Origin: Oscheius dolichura
Taxonomy: Eukaryota > Nematoda > Chromadorea > Rhabditida > Rhabditidae
Assembly (NCBI GenBank): GCA_932521035.1
Contig: OW051493.1
Coordinates: forward strand, 5,022,001 to 5,086,000
DNA length: 64,000 nucleotides
Direction of reading: 5' to 3'
Below, in pieces: positions 1 through 9,846 of the stretch. Each line of letters opens with the position of its first letter. Position 1 is the first letter of the stretch. Below the pieces are notes generated by a model. The model made no database searches, was not told the DNA's origin, and was given only the letters and a program-made list of their open reading frames with translations. The translations under genes and the position numbers were made by a program.

Positions 1-4
1 ACAG

Positions 5-1890
5 GATACACTGGCCGTCATCGAGTCCCTCGACCTTGATGGGGACCCCCCGACACAGGAAGAGGTTCGTCTTACCCGGACAACGTCTGGGGCACCCGAC
101 GGGAAACGGGCTGTTTTGCAGATAGCCAAGAAGTTCGGCTGGGAGGACGACTATTATTCGGGGACGATGTCCAAGTGGCAACAGCTCAAACCGAGGATAT
201 GGGCCCTGTTCGACGAGCCATGGAGTTCCCAGTACGCGAGAGTGAGTCCTCCTCCCGTCCGGGGCTAACCCTTTTCTCGCAACACGTAGCCAAAAAGACA
301 CGCTTTCCTCCCCTGGCTTCTTCGACAAAAAGTGAAGTCTTCGACGTGCACGTGCATGTTTCTTTCTTTCTCGTAACCCGTTTCGTGTGCAATCCCGACT
401 CACGCTTACTGTAACCTTTTACTTTTGCCGTTTTAAGGCGGGACAGAGGAGTCTTCAGATTATCTCCTGCTGCTCCGTCTTCTTCATCCTCGCCTCCACC
501 ATCTCCTTCATGTTGAAGACCCATCCCAGCTTCCAGATACCTCAAATCACAGGTGTCTCTTATATTTATTCTTTTTAAACACGAACGTTAAGTAGAGTAC
601 GGTATCCGAGTCGTACAAGGAGAAGGCTTTTCCACTTTTGCCAAGGCCATCGGCGCCCACAAGCCGTACACGGCCCCACATCCCAACTTCTTCTGGGTGG
701 ATCTCATCTGCAACATCTGGTTCACTCTCGAGCTGGTAAAGACGTTTCTTATAAAACCAGTATGCCTCCGGCGGCCTTTGGCCGCGTTGGGATTAGTTTA
801 TTTCGGTCGAAAGAGATTTGACAGTCGAATAAGATCTGACGGTCGAAACTTTCTGCTTCTCTCCCATTTGACCGGTCGATCTACACAGACGACAGGTCTC
901 GCAGACAGACAGACAGACAGAGATCTGCCTATTATTAGGGTAGGATAAAGAGACACTTCAGCTGATCCGGACGGTGTTCTGTCCCTCGATCCATCGGTTC
1001 CTCCGCTCTCCCCTGACCATCATCGACGTCATCTCCACCTCTGCCTTCTACTTCGAGTGGCTGCTCCACACCATCCTCATCCAGACAGGTCTCTCTTTCT
1101 TTATCTCGTGTATCTTCCCTCGTTCAGGTTCCCTCGTCACCATCGACTTCCTCTCGATGATCTGTGTTCTGAGGCTCTTCAAACTAACCCAGCATTTTTC
1201 CGGGTTGAAGATCCTTATCCAGACATTCAAGGTGGTCATTGCCTTCTTCTCTTGATCAATAAAAAGTCCAGGCATCTGCCGAGGAGTTGGCTCTGCTAGT
1301 TTTCTTCGTCCTCCTAGCCATCGTCATCTTCGCCGCCCTGGTCTACTACGCCGAGAGGAGTCAGCCCAATCCAGAGAACCAGTTCACAAGTATCCCCGCC
1401 GGCCTGTGGTGGTAGGTTCCAGTCACCCTTACCGTTTTATTGTTTATTTTAGGAGTCTCATCACGATTTCGACCGTAGGCTTCGGTGACATGGTCCCTCG
1501 CACTGTCCTCGTAAGTTTGTGAATGAAAAGACAGTTTATTCGATTGAAGGGAATGGTGGTCGGTTCGCTGTGTGCCCTGATGGGTGTCTTGACGATAGCC
1601 CTGCCCGTGCCAGTCATCGTCTCCAACTTCTCCAACCTCTACTCCCATTCCCAAGCGAGAGCCAAGCTTCCGAAGAAGAGGAGACGCGTCCTCCAGGTAT
1701 TCTACCCGTTCTCCTCCCCGACGGAGACTCCTAGGCACACGAGGTGAAGCCGACGATGTTGGGAGTGAACAAGGCCCACCCCAAGCACCGGAAGAAGAGC
1801 AGCACGGCCAACCTGGCCGCCCAGATGAACAACACCCGCAACCACAACGGAGCCCCTCCCCAGGAACACAGCCGCAAACTTATCCCCTAG
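5..1890 (+). CDS. Shaw-type voltage-gated K+ channel, module 1 (5' partial)
   Basis: Kv3/Shaw-family delayed-rectifier subunit; forms tetrameric K+ channels in excitable-cell membranes. The window opens inside the T1 domain (exons 5-64 and 122-241, containing AKKFGW and [13 protein letters not shown]). S1 is 459-552, S2 593-735, S3 962-1088, S4 1128-1231, S5/pore 1272-1411, filter 1453-1510, S6 1550-1695 with the [11 protein letters not shown] signature, and a basic tail ([10 protein letters not shown]) ending at TAG 1888-1890. Frames join cleanly across every listed junction; most introns are 38-58 nt. Oddities: the filter is TVGFGD instead of TVGYGD, and S4 has lost the first and last basic residues of the usual R-x2-R-x2-K-x2-R series ([12 protein letters not shown]). 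Family assignment is firm. Gating and selectivity effects are inference. Confidence 0.93.
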
Positions 1891-2095
1891 GTCTTTCCCC
1901 CCTGCAACTACTCTCCTTACGGGTACCCCTCCTCATTCTTTCCACTTCGGGTCCCCCAGCGCTACGATTACTCCGATACGGGTCCTCTTGTCACGTTCCG
2001 CCAGCTTTGTGATCTCATAGAGAAGAATAAATTTAATTCGAGACACGACCTCCCGTTTCAGAGAGACCGGACAGTAGCCGCCCCGGTGGTGAGTT
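1891..2095 (+). other. In-frame open extension after the Shaw module 1 stop
   Basis: Reading continues in the same frame after TAG 1888-1890 for 68 codons (containing QRYDYSDTGPLVTF and DLIEKNKF) with the G/C-ending codon preference of the neighbouring exons, then meets a strong donor, GTG|gtgagt, at 2096. The stop itself sits in a possible acceptor (cccctag|GTC). The stretch could be an alternative C-terminal exon reached from a donor in the last exon (gtgaag at about 1744), a readthrough extension, or a chance ORF. No homology was recognised. From 2096 to 2306 I see nothing else coding. Confidence 0.4.
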
Positions 2096-2306
2096 GCGCA
2101 TGTCCAGCTTTTCCTTTCTATTATCGTGGTTACCGTAATCCACTAACAAATACGCAATAACACAAGCTTCGTACTCTAATTTACGCTTACACGGGAGTGT
2201 TGGTTATTGTGGAGACAGTCAAGGAGGGGCGGAGGGGGCAGGGGGCGAGCAGTAGGAGTGCCGTAGTGTTCCCGGTACCCTGAGGACCAAATGAGCTCGT
2301 TTCCAG

Positions 2307-4883
2307 ATAATCTCCCTGATCAACATCTTCTTCGTGGTCGTTTCCATCGTCTGTTTCTGCCTCAAGACCCATCCCTCCCTCCGCATCCCGGACATCCACG
2401 TCGGCCGAATGAATACCACCCAGCTGTTCGTGGGCAAGGCGGCCACCAGGTACTCGTGGCATTTTCCAAAGACACCGAACCATTTCCAGGCCACACCCGT
2501 CTTTTTTCTATGTCGAGTTGATCTCCAATGTCTGGTTCACGGGAGAGTTTGCCCTTCGGATGCTGTTCTGTCCCAATATCGGGCACTTCCTGAGGTTGCC
2601 TGTCAACATCATCGACTTCATCGCCACCCTCAGTTTCTATATCGACTGGGCTCTGGACACGGCCTTCTCTGGGTCAAATAGGTCAGTCCTCGAAGAGGAT
2701 CCTAGCCGACCAGATCCATTAAAAGCCCCCTATAAGCAAGCAATTCAGGGATTCCGTCGAGTTCTTCTCAATCATCCGCATTCTGCGGTTATTCAAGCTC
2801 ACAGAGCATTCGACGGGCCTCAAGATCCTCATCCAAACTTTTAAGGCATCTGCACAGGTATACTCTCTTCATTTTCCCTTCTATTAGACCCTTTCCAGGA
2901 GTTATTTCTGTTGGTTTTCTTCGTTCTTTTGGGCATAGTCATATTCGCGGCCCTTGTATACTATGCGGAGCGGGTAGAAGACAATCCTCACAACCAATTT
3001 GACTCTATCCCTCGGGGCTTGTGGTGGGCAATAATTACGATATGTACGGCGACACGGGAAATTCAAAAAAGTCGAACTTTCAGGTACAATAGGTTTCGGC
3101 GACCTTGTCCCCAAAACGTACCTCGGTAGGCATTTGCAGCTGCAGCACACCTAGAAAACGTTCAGGAATGATTGTAGGGTCGGTTTGTGCCCTTATGGGA
3201 GTCCTCACGATCGCTCTTCCGGTTCCTGTGATTGTCTCCAACTTCGCCATGTTCTACAGTCACGCGCAAGCCAGGTAAATCAACGGGGGAAACACCCTCC
3301 CAACAAGGGAAGGATACATGCTCGGCATGACTTCTTTCAACCTTTTTTTGATAAAGTCTTGTAGGGAATTTTCTGGCGATCAAGACGTATTCTTTCTTTT
3401 TTTGCTGAAATTGCGTTCTAGAGGAGGAAAATCTAAAACAAGATTTCAATGATAAACGTGTTTGTGGACCTGTCTATTTTCCGTTCTCCTTCTAAAACCA
3501 TGGAGCGATGGTTGAGTGGATAGTGAACTCGCCTACCAAAACTTTGTCTTTTTTCAACTAGGGTTCGATTCTTCCAAGGGACCAAGCCATTTTTGCTATT
3601 TTTTTGGGGTGATTGACGCTGTTTGTTCTTTTTGTAACCCTCAAAAATAACGTTGGAAAAAAATACTGGGAGAATATTTGTAATTTGAAAGAAATGCGAG
3701 ATTCTTGGATTACTGTAGACCTGTCCAGCTCCTTTTTGTCCAATTGCTACACAGCTCGCCATGGTCGACACCTCAAAGGTCTAAAATGGCTAAAATGGTC
3801 CCGCAGCGACCACATGCCAGTTTTTCATATAAACGTTTCTACATATTTTCACGTGTTTTCGATGTTCTATTCGGTCTTATCCACTCCGAGTTACTATAGA
3901 ACAAAAGAGAAAAACATAAAATAACGCAGTTTTGAAGCGTAATGGAAAATCAGTGAATTTTGTTCCGAAAATAACCAAAAAATAATTTTTTCTCACGATA
4001 TTCTTCCATTGATAACTTAAAATGCTCCCCATAACGAGACTAATTCATTGCAGTAAAAACAGAAAAGATCGGATGTCACAGTTTTGAGAAAGAAATTTTC
4101 TAAGATTTTGGCTGATTTTTCAAAAAATCGACGTTGAATGAAAACGGGCGTAAACAACGGACAAAACGCGTTTTTAGTATTGGAGGATTACGGTATCCAC
4201 CTTGTCGCACGTGGCACTTGTGATCCGCACATTCGTTTTTGCTATTCTTAGGGTTAAAAGATGCAGAAAAAAAAGCTGAACCGGAAGTAATTTTGGCACC
4301 AAAATCTGTAACGCTTTTGATATAGAAAGCCTCAAAAAACACAATTTCTTTCCAATAGCACATTTTCACTACCCGTAAAAATTACTTCCGAATCTTTCGA
4401 ACATGCTTGATCCAATGCAGTTTACAGAAAAAAGTAAAAATGTGTGGTTTTTTCATGCTGAGTGCGACAAAGTTGTATTGGCCGAAGAGCAAAAATTGCG
4501 ATGGTCCCGGCACACTCACTGTCGCGCCGACCTTTCTTCTTCCGCGGCGAGCTGTGGTTAGCCGCTCTTATATACCCTCCTTCATAGCTAAACAATTGGT
4601 TCTAGGTCAAAATTGCCAAAGAAACGACGACGAGTCCTTCAGCCACACGAGATCAAGCCGGTGGTCGGGAGAAGTACCACCGCCACCCTCCTCAATTCCA
4701 TCGGACCAAAACGACCTGGAGCCATGGCTGACGGGATTGGTGACTTTTATAAATTACGGTATACACGGAATTTATTCAGGAGCAAGTCTGGGGTCGTTTG
4801 CGGTGACACCTCTCCTGGTGTGTCCGGATGAGCAGGGAAAGAAGAGTCCGACTGGGTCGAGGAAAGCCAACAAGCTGATTTGA
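2307..4883 (+). CDS. Shaw-type K+ channel, module 2 (no T1 domain seen)
   Basis: A second complete S1-S6 block on the same strand. The S1 exon begins at 2307 (IISLINIFF) after acceptor ttccag. S2-S3 contains [17 protein letters not shown]4 reads [13 protein letters not shown], so the usual fourth arginine is a glutamate. S5 contains [10 protein letters not shown]. The filter is CTIGFGD, S6 contains [11 protein letters not shown], and the tail has [11 protein letters not shown], ending at TGA 4881-4883. Introns are about 40-75 nt except the one at 3277-4605, which is 1.3 kb and holds a tRNA-like sequence. I found no start codon or T1 exon between 1891 and 2306. The S1 exon enters in phase 0, as does the S1 exon of module 1, so it could share the upstream T1 exons by alternative splicing. 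A T1-less channel or a decayed 5' end are the alternatives. Confidence 0.88.
3501..3580 (+). other. tRNA-like sequence in the long channel intron
   Basis: An A-box-like segment (TGGTTGAGTGGATAG, 3509-3523) is followed about 40 nt later by a B-box-like segment (GGGTTCGATTC, 3561-3571), the internal Pol III promoter layout. The acceptor and T stems do not pair properly, so it is not a convincing functional tRNA. It may be a tRNA pseudogene or the head of a tRNA-derived SINE. The rest of the 3277-4605 intron is AT-rich with no other feature seen. Confidence 0.3.
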
Positions 4884-5000
4884 ACAGCAGAGGATATCAC
4901 ACAGATCTCATATCATTATTAAGAATACAAACTTCCTCATGCCTTGACTACTTTGTGACAAAGTCAATGTTTACAAATTTGTTAATTTGTTGTTATAGGT

Positions 5001-5164
5001 TGTCAAGAAAAAAGATGATATTCAAGGTCTAACTGCCCGAGAACAAATTTTAGTGATGGAGCGAACTGACAGATAATTTTTGAGCTGCCTAGAAGAAAAA
5101 AAGGCGAATAAGTTCAGCTCGTGGCTAAATCGTTAGACCTTGAATGTCGTCTTTTTTCTTGAGC
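5001..5164. repeat. Inverted repeat with about 33-nt arms
   Basis: Arms at 5001-5033 and 5132-5164 are near-perfect reverse complements (both contain the core CAAGAAAAAAGA and TTCAAGGTCTAAC), separated by about 98 nt. The right arm ends within a few bases of the 3' end of the minus-strand retrotransposon frame, so the hairpin could be that element's 3' UTR or a separate small palindromic element. Confidence 0.75.
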
Positions 5165-5166
5165 AC

Positions 5167-6134
5167 TTAGTCTTCTGATATCGGCAAGAGGACACCTCTG
5201 AATGAGCCAGTCGTTAGAATCATCCGACGTTGTGCGACCACCAGCTTTGTGGCATCTTTCTAACGTAGCGTCCATATCTCACAGCCGTAGAGGAGGGCTG
5301 GCTCGAAGCAGGAAATGTAGACGCGTGCCTTCTGCTGGACTGGGATCATCTTATTGGGCAGCAGCTGGTGGAAGCGGTTGAAGGCGAACCATCCTGCTTG
5401 TATTCGTCTCGTCAACTCGAGAGACTCGTCCCTGTCGAAGGAAATTCTGGTACCGAGGTAGACGAAGTCCTTCACGTAGGCTATGCGGTGGCCACCGACT
5501 TGGGGAGGCGATTCCCTTCGGTTTATCAGAGCGAAGGTCTTCCTCTGGTTCACTTTCAGGCTTACGGTTCTACACTCGGCGGACAGGGTTTGCAGCATCT
5601 CCTGGAGCTCCTTCGCGGATCGGGACATCAGCACGACATCGTCGGCATATTGGAGATTGGACAGCTTAGCGCCATGAATGTTGATGCCCTTCTCCTCCCA
5701 CCAGAGTCTTCGGAAGACGGTCTCCAAGACAGCAGAGAAGAGGGCAGGGGAGATGATATCTCCCTGGCGAACACCTCGCTGGACGTCGATGTTGACATCT
5801 CCTCCGCAAGCCATGACTTTAACTCGGGATCGTCGGTAGACAGCGTCGAGCACTCTTATCAACTTGGCCGGGACTCCTTGCTCGTAGAGGGAACTCCAGA
5901 CGGCGGCATGTTCCACGGTATCGAAGGCCTTCTCGAAGTCGATGAAGACCATGTAGAGCGGCTCGTTGTATTCTTCGGCACGTTGGATCAGTTCCTTGAT
6001 GACAAGAATCTGGTCCAAGGTGGAATAGCCTTTTCGAAATCCTGCTTGATCCGACGGCTGGCTCTCCTCCAGCGTCCTGAGCATTCGATCCCCAAGGATG
6101 GAGGTGAACAACTTGTAGACGAGGCGGATGAGTG
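5167..6134 (-). pseudogene. Decayed non-LTR retrotransposon, reverse transcriptase fragment
   Basis: The minus-strand frame carries reverse-transcriptase landmarks in order: QAGFRKGYST, FIDFEKAFDT, GVRQGDIISP, the catalytic LQYADDVVL and YLGTRIS, resembling RTE-like or related LINE reverse transcriptases. It starts abruptly near 6134 in the early palm region, so the endonuclease and 5' part are missing. An in-frame TAG near 5260 (after CEIWTLR) interrupts it; the frame then resumes (VAQRRMILTTGSFRGV) to TAA at 5167-5169. The long open frame on the opposite strand is a shadow. It is a truncated, inactive copy; the exact clade is uncertain. Confidence 0.88.
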
Positions 6135-6249
6135 AAGGAAAATATACTCATTCCCGAGTAGATTTAGCGAGGGTGAAACGAGAAGGATTGCTATATTCGA
6201 GAGGCTCCTTCCCTCTTATTCTTATAATTTCTCTCAATGCCCCAGAAAA

Positions 6250-6635
6250 CGTTGATGCAAATGCGCCTCGTTTCCAGCAGTGATGCAAATCCCCTGCGTT
6301 GAAATGGGAAAAGAGAAGACGGTGGAACTAAAAGAAGACATTCCCCTGTTGCCATGGAATGAGGATAATCTCTCCTTGTTTGTCTCTTTTACTGCAAGAC
6401 AGTATCATCCCACCTGCAATTACAGAGAGAGAGAGAGAGAGTTAACAGGCTAACGGAGTCTGCTTCTATCAAGAGGAGCCAAACATGGGACGAACTATCT
6501 ACTATCCGGCTAGCTGTCCTGTGTACTGACTACTGCCCGTCCCTATGAATGTCCTCTCACCAGATGAGAAGAAACTGCTGATGCAAATGCAGCCAGCCTC
6601 ATTTCGTGCAAAGCTCTGATGCAAACTCCGTCAAC
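6250..6635. promoter_or_regulatory. Cluster of octamer-like ATGCAAAT motifs
   Basis: TGATGCAAAT occurs near 6252, 6281 and 6579, and TGATGCAAAC near 6611. ATGCAAAT is the classical POU/Oct-factor octamer, and all four share the TG 5' flank and orientation. A GA dinucleotide tract lies at 6425-6441. The cluster is about 1.5 kb upstream of LDH and lies in non-coding sequence. A regulatory role is inference. Confidence 0.35.
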
Positions 6636-6639
6636 ATCG

Positions 6640-8065
6640 TCTGTGTCGAAATAGGGAACTATCAACACAGGAATAGAAATACTGACAGGCTTCACTATGA
6701 GTTCCTCTTTAGAGGTCCCGTTCTATGTAATCAGCACAGTTCGACGGCTCCATCAGACGGAAATCGGACGATCCGGTGGCATTTTGTGACCTTGCCTCGG
6801 CTGCAGGTCAGCTGGAAGAAGGGTAGATTGTAAAACGAGTGTAATTCCAGTGGCCCGTCATCCTTATATCCATCTTTCGGCGAGACAACTTCCTGGGTAC
6901 GTGCAATTGACCGGGGCAGATCCCCTGATGCAACGAGCCGGCTTGTTCAGAGGAGGAAGGGGGAGGGGCTTGCATCAGAGCAACCTCGTCGCGCCTAGGA
7001 TATGGCTCAGTGAGTTTTTCTCTCTTCTTATTCTCTCTAAATCTTTTATATTAATCAACAAATAGGCATATTTATTCATAAACCAGGGGGGCCCTTCCTT
7101 ATAGGAGGGGGATGTTCAAAATTGGATGGGAACAGTCCAGGGCTTCACAAATTCTGTCCCAGTCGGGGAAGAGATGTTATTTACTTCGGTTTCTTTTTAT
7201 CAAAACACCCACAAAAATAAGTCCACCCGGTTCGAAGTAGAGACAAACAAGGGGAGGCCACCTCCATGAGCCGGAATGGCAGTCCCGCCCTGTAAACAGT
7301 CAGACCGCGTCGATCAGTTCCCAAAGGTCATTCCATCTGGCGCTTATTTCGCCTTTTGTTCTCACCCTAAAAATAACTACTCTTATGCTTAATTTCTTTA
7401 CCATACTAGCATATGATTGAGGGGATCAGCCTACCCACCCGTCCCTCACCCCTGCTCATATGCTTCGGTATTTGTCTCCCGTCTAATTATATCTCCATAG
7501 GGGGTATCCTGCATGGAATAAGATCAAATGAGCCCTTTTCCCAGTTGTTTGTAGGCTTCTTTCTGCTTGTTTTGCCGTGGCCAAGTCGATCGGCTGCTTG
7601 TTTTTAAACTTTGGTCATTTGACCTTTAGTTCGCGGACATTCCTCGGAGACGGGCAATCGGGTCGCAATCGGACTAAACACAATAGAAAAACACAGAGTA
7701 CTCGATAAAAATAGGCACAAATGAATAATATTCAATATTTATTATGAGGGGAACATTTTGAATTTTCGGCGAAGAGGGGAAATCGAAGCAGCTGGAGCCG
7801 TTGATGTCCGCGGGTCCGTATTTTGCAGAATGGCACGTTCGGGTCGTAGACAACTGGCCAGCCCGTCCAGTTCATTTAAACGCGGCCGTTTCACTCTTTT
7901 TATAAGTTTATTTGATTCCCCTCCCGAAACAAAGACGAGGAAGTAGCCCGGAATCAATTAGCCGCCTTGTTCGATAAGTAGCCAGCGACACACAAACATC
8001 TGCAGTGCTTACACCGACAGATCTCCCCTCATCCCCTGCCATGGCCCCTCTATTATCGGTTAAGA
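6640..8065. other. Intergenic, no gene supported
   Basis: Mixed-composition DNA between the octamer cluster and LDH. The short open frames here have no recognisable domain and no coherent splice structure. The stretch at 7610-7940 lies just upstream of LDH and may hold its promoter, but I cannot mark a specific element. Confidence 0.5.
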
Positions 8066-9269
8066 ATGTCCGCAACCGTCGCAGCCCTCCTGGAGGAGCT
8101 GGTCCCCGCCGCCACCTCGCCCCATGGAAAGGTCACCATTGTCGGAGTCGGCCAGGTCGGAATGGCCTGCGCCTACAGCATCCTCCAACAGGTATCCCCT
8201 CATTTAAGAGAAATAGCAATCCCCCCAGAACATAGCTTCGGAAATTTGTCTGGTGGATGTGGTGGCCGATAAGTTGAAGGGAGAGATGATGGATCTCCAG
8301 CACGGACTCGCCTTCACCCGCCACTGTACCGTCAAGGCCGACACTGGTAAGCCAGAGTCCCCCGTCCATCCACTCCTCATCCTTCAGATTATTCTATCAC
8401 CGCCGGTTCCAAGATCTGTGTCATCACGGCCGGAGCACGACAACGAGAAGGAGAGACCCGCCTCTCGCTGGTACAGAGGAATGTCGAGATCTTCAAGGGG
8501 ATCGTCCCCCAGCTGGTCAAGCACTCCCCCGACACCCTCATCATGGTCGTCTCCAACCCCGGTAGAGTCTCTCTGTCCTCTTCGACAAGGAAATGTTACA
8601 GTCGACGTGTTGACCTACGTCACCTGGAAGATGTCTGGTCTGCCCAAGGAACGTGTCTTCGGCTCGGGCACCAACCTCGACTCTGCCCGATTCCGCTTCC
8701 TCCTCTCCGAGAAACTGAACATCGCCTCTAGCTCCTGCCACGGCTGGGTCATTGGAGAGCACGGAGACTCGAGTGTGGCCGTCTGGTCGGGAGTCAACGT
8801 GGCCGGTGTCAATCTCCACGACGTAAAGCCAGACATCGGCGAGAAGACGGACTCCGAGCACTGGGAACAGAACATCCACAAGCAGGTCGTCGACAGGTAG
8901 CCTTCCCCGGTTGTTAGAATAACTCCCATTGCAGTGCCTACGAGATAATCAAACTGAAGGGCTACACCTCGTGGGCCATCGGCCTCTCCGTGGCCAAGAT
9001 CGTCGAGGGCATCATGTCCAACTCCCGCAACGTGTTCGCCCTCACCAGCAATGTCAAGGTGAGTACTCCCCTCCCCTCTTCCCTTTTCAATCCAACCTTT
9101 TCAGGGCTTCCACGGCATCAACGACGACGTCTATCTCTCGCTGCCGGTCGTACTCGGGGGCAACGGGATCACCCACGTCGTCAAGCAGCAACTGAACGAC
9201 CACGAGGTGGAGCAGCTGAACAAGTCGGCCCGGGCCCTGCTCGAGGTGCAGAATGGACTTTCTCTCTGA
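8066..9269 (+). CDS. LDH: L-lactate dehydrogenase
   Basis: Cytosolic NAD-dependent enzyme interconverting pyruvate and lactate. Six exons with 38-48 nt introns join to about 330 residues, the normal LDH length. Seen: the Rossmann loop GVGQVGMA, the substrate loop ARQREGETR (retains the glutamine that marks LDH rather than malate dehydrogenase), [10 protein letters not shown], and the catalytic-histidine motif GEHGDSS followed by [10 protein letters not shown]. The C-terminus is [13 protein letters not shown], stop 9267-9269. ATG 8066 directly follows ttaag, a weak acceptor-like sequence. Codon use is strongly G/C-ending. It converges on the small secreted peptide gene 38 nt downstream. Confidence 0.96.
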
Positions 9270-9307
9270 TCTCTTTATTCTTTTTATTCTTTTTATTCTC
9301 TTTTCGT

Positions 9308-9610
9308 CTATCCCCAGTATCCGCCGTAGAGAGCACTGTTGTAGCCGTATCTGTAATACAGATAACATAATCTCAATAATATCTCTTACGAGGGAGCCAT
9401 CATTGGGGCTGTAGCAGCCGCCGGGTAGCCGTATCCACCGTAGTACGGGGCACCATAGCCGGGATAGGCAGCCAACATCTGTCGCTTGACTCTGGAGCAG
9501 TACAGTACCCTCTAGTGGTTTATTAGAGATTACCTGAGGCCGGCAGGAGAGGAACTGATCAGAGTGACGAAGAAAAAGAAGAGGAAGAGGGCGAGGAGTG
9601 TGCGGGGCAT
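9308..9610 (-). CDS. Small secreted Tyr/Gly-rich peptide precursor
   Basis: Three exons on the minus strand with introns of 41 and 39 nt give about 72 residues. ATG 9608-9610 is followed by a strongly hydrophobic signal sequence ([14 protein letters not shown]), then VKRQ, a dibasic KR site suited to prohormone convertase cleavage. The mature part is [14 protein letters not shown], an Ala/Met stretch, and [11 protein letters not shown] to the stop at 9308-9310. This layout resembles nematode YGGW-type neuropeptide-like or antimicrobial peptides, but no specific orthologue is claimed. The open frame running through from 9755 on this strand is a shadow. A second secreted repetitive protein follows about 240 nt upstream on the same strand. 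Confidence 0.7.
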
Positions 9611-9846
9611 GGTCGGGACTACTCCCGCCAGGCACCGGTCCCGCTTTTATAGGAATTGGGGCGAACTTTGTTGGAAAACAGTACAATTGCAAAGGAAAAA
9701 CACTTGTTCCTAAAGGGAAAGGGTAAGTGTCGAGCATGTTTTCCGTCTTCCTCAAAGTGTTCCCCGGACAACAACAAAGCTGATTCCATCTGGTTCTCTA
9801 CTCCACTCAATTACTGTAGATATTTATGCAATTCAACAGACAACGA

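Noticed and set aside
5368..6135. 255-codon plus-strand ORF
   Set aside because: It is the antisense shadow of the reverse-transcriptase frame, which carries all the domain motifs.
8541..8879. Antisense ORF within LDH
   Set aside because: Shadow of a strongly biased coding exon.
9087..9755. 222-codon minus-strand ORF across the LDH 3' end
   Set aside because: It reads through two good introns of the small secreted peptide gene and antisense to LDH exons.
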